From NCBI GenBank assembly GCA_026785785.1, contig JAJAZI010000334.1, positions 1 to 8,548 of the forward strand: DNA of 8,548 nt, in the 5' to 3' direction. This stretch comes from Microbacteriaceae bacterium (GTDB lineage: Bacteria > Actinomycetota > Actinomycetes > Actinomycetales > Microbacteriaceae). Position 1 is the stretch's first letter; each line of letters starts with the position of its first letter. The notes under the pieces were generated by a model. It was not told the origin of the DNA and did not search any database. It was given only the letters and a program-made list of their open reading frames with translations. Below are positions 7,624 through 8,548 of this stretch, in pieces. The translations under genes were made by a program, and so were the position numbers.

Positions 7624-7646
7624 GGCTCCTTGTGACGGATCGAGCC
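7624..7646 (-). promoter_or_regulatory. Putative Shine-Dalgarno-sequestering hairpin of glyA
   Basis: On the glyA strand GGCTC (7646-7642) can pair with GAGCC (7628-7624), enclosing a 13-base loop. The pairing covers most of the AAGGAG ribosome binding site (7631-7626), six bases before the GTG start. It lies just 25 bases after the ZTP aptamer and no U-tract terminator is visible, so control of translation initiation is the likely expression platform. A five-base stem is short, so this is an inference. Confidence 0.45.
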
Positions 7647-7671
7647 AGAACAGGCCCGAGTACTCTTCGTC

Positions 7672-7746
7672 GTGGCCCAGGCGTACGGCCACCAACCGTG
7701 TCAGTCGCTCCCCGATGGTTGCCCATCTCAACGCCAGTTGCGACGG
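7672..7746 (-). ncRNA. ZTP (pfl-type) riboswitch aptamer upstream of glyA-folD
   Basis: Read on the glyA strand, the leader contains the conserved blocks of the ZTP/pfl aptamer: ACTGGCG, then CGGGGAGCGAC, then GCCGTACGCCTGGGC. The fold can be traced: P1 pairs GTCGC (7744-7740) with GCGAC (7708-7704); P2 is GATGG (7727-7723) with CCATC (7718-7714) closing a GCAA loop; P3 is GTGGCC (7692-7687) with GGCCAC (7677-7672). The P3 loop holds CGCC (7683-7680), which matches GGCG (7735-7732) after P1 and forms the expected pseudoknot. This class binds ZTP/ZMP, which build up when 10-formyl-THF is short, and turns on folate and purine genes. Location directly ahead of glyA-folD is a typical setting. Confidence 0.92.
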
Positions 7747-7750
7747 GTCA

Positions 7751-7756
7751 ACCCTA
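7751..7756 (-). promoter_or_regulatory. Candidate -10 element of the glyA-folD promoter
   Basis: TAGGGT on the glyA strand fits the actinobacterial TANNNT pattern. A start about seven bases downstream would fall near 7744, the first base of the riboswitch P1 stem, which is the expected place. No good -35 match is visible; the GC-rich palindrome at 7765-7778 occupies that position. Confidence 0.4.
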
Positions 7757-7764
7757 CCGCGTTG

Positions 7765-7778
7765 CGCCCGGCCGGGCG
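7765..7778. promoter_or_regulatory. Perfect 14-base GC palindrome between glyA and ltrA
   Basis: CGCCCGGCCGGGCG is fully self-complementary and lies between the divergent genes, over the expected -35 region of the glyA promoter and 27 bases before the ltrA ATG. It could be an operator for a dimeric regulator, but short G/C-only palindromes also arise by chance in DNA of this composition. Confidence 0.25.
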
Positions 7779-7804
7779 AGTTTCACGGCTGCGAATGAGC
7801 ACTC

Positions 7805-8548
7805 ATGCCGGAGACTGTCAGGGTGCCTCCCAAACAGAATGTGACCCCCAGCCGGACGCGGTTCGGATTCCGCACCAATCTCATGCGTCCGAAGGATTCC
7901 GAGCGCACCGACAGGGTCACCTACATCGAGCTGTTCTTCGACCTCATCTTCGTCTTCGCACTCACCCAGCTCTCCCGCCACCTCTACGACAATCAGTCGA
8001 TCCTGGGAGCCGCGGAATCCGCGGTGCTCGTCCTCTCGATCTGGTGGGTGTGGGTCTACACGACCTGGGTGACGAACTGGCTGGACCCCGCACGGCTGCC
8101 CGTGCGCGGCGTGGTGATCGCCCTCGCCCTCGTCGGCCTTGTCCAGAGCATCTCGATCTACGAGGCGTTCGGCGACCGAGGCCTTGCCTTCGCGCTCGCC
8201 CATGTCGCGCTGCAGCTCGGGCGCACGGTGTTCATGGTGCTCGCGGCCGCCCGCCACGATGCCGAGCTGCACCGCGAACTCGTGCAGGTGCTCGCCTGGC
8301 TGTCCATCGCGAGCGTCTTTTGGATCGCCGGGGCGCTGCTCCCACTCGCCTATCGGCTTCCAGTCTGGGTCGCGGCCCTCGTGATCGAGTACCTGTCCGC
8401 GACAAAGGGCTTTCGCATCCCCGGGATGACATCTGGACGCCTCGGCGACGGGAGGCTGTCCGGATCGCACATCGCCGAGCGCAGCGCTCTATTCATGATC
8501 ATCGCCCTCGGCGAGGCCTTCCTCGTCACGGGCTTCGCGTTCGTCGAG
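7805..8548 (+). CDS. ltrA: Low temperature requirement protein A (LtrA) family membrane protein, partial (C-terminus outside window)
   Basis: 248 codons are open from ATG 7805 to the window edge. The family signatures are clear: ELFFDLIFVFALTQLS at 42-57, preceded by ERTDRVTYI, and SHIAERSALFMIIALGEAFL at 221-240. About seven hydrophobic segments are visible (near 41-61, 72-92, 103-122, 127-149, 159-181, 185-199 and 228-247), so it is a polytopic membrane protein. The family was named from a Listeria gene needed for growth in the cold; its biochemical role is not established. Full members are usually about 350-400 residues, so roughly a third is missing. The start is uncertain: ATG 7805 has a poor ribosome binding site, whereas GTG 7823 has GGAG at 7810-7813. 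The gene is divergent from glyA and shares its upstream region. Confidence 0.9.
   Translation, partial: MPETVRVPPKQNVTPSRTRFGFRTNLMRPKDSERTDRVTYIELFFDLIFVFALTQLSRHLYDNQSILGAAESAVLVLSIWWVWVYTTWVTNWLDPARLPVRGVVIALALVGLVQSISIYEAFGDRGLAFALAHVALQLGRTVFMVLAAARHDAELHRELVQVLAWLSIASVFWIAGALLPLAYRLPVWVAALVIEYLSATKGFRIPGMTSGRLGDGRLSGSHIAERSALFMIIALGEAFLVTGFAFVE

Noticed and set aside
5434..7731. Single 765-codon minus-strand frame
   Set aside because: Only its last 292 codons are folD. The upstream part overlaps glyA in another frame, is arginine-rich with no motifs, and even runs through the riboswitch; it is not a fusion protein.
7754..8470. 238-codon minus-strand frame
   Set aside because: It is antisense to the LtrA gene, which has strong signatures and membrane segments, and its translation is a charged, motif-free sequence.
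1..8548. CRISPR array, tRNA/rRNA genes, insertion sequence or prophage genes
   Set aside because: No regularly spaced direct repeats, no tRNA-like cloverleaf and no transposase, integrase or phage protein motifs were seen on either strand.

Overview
The window is high-GC DNA with strong G/C bias at third codon positions, GTG starts and dense, partly overlapping genes. Together with the protein types this points to an actinobacterium, most likely of the Microbacteriaceae. That taxonomic call is an inference from composition and gene style. Eight protein genes are supported. Two of them run off the window ends, and one is an N-terminally truncated regulator.

Layout. Bases 1-604 (minus) hold the start of a ferritin-like/VIT1-CCC1 metal transporter. 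Next comes a galactose (Leloir) cluster: galM on the minus strand (650-1564), divergent across only 53 bases from galT (1618-2703) and galK (2700-3857), which overlap by four bases. A lipoprotein gene of unknown function follows 31 bases after galK (3889-4668). Then comes an accessory-looking patch (about 4669-5433). It contains a stand-alone IclR-type effector domain without a DNA-binding domain (4775-5290), bracketed by two different imperfect palindromes (4687-4770 and 5329-5419). On the minus strand, glyA (6306-7619) and folD (5434-6312) form a one-carbon operon with a 7-base overlap. Upstream of glyA lies a convincing ZTP (pfl-type) riboswitch aptamer (7672-7746), followed by a hairpin that would cover the glyA ribosome binding site. 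Divergent from it, an LtrA-family membrane protein gene starts near 7805 and runs off the right end.

How the genes work together. GalM interconverts galactose anomers, GalK phosphorylates alpha-galactose and GalT exchanges it with UDP-glucose; galE is not in the window. GlyA makes 5,10-methylene-THF from serine and FolD oxidises it to 10-formyl-THF. ZTP accumulates when 10-formyl-THF is short, so a ZTP riboswitch here makes a coherent feedback loop. No tRNA, rRNA, CRISPR array, transposase or classical U-tract terminator was seen. The least explained part is the pair of palindromic elements around the truncated regulator.
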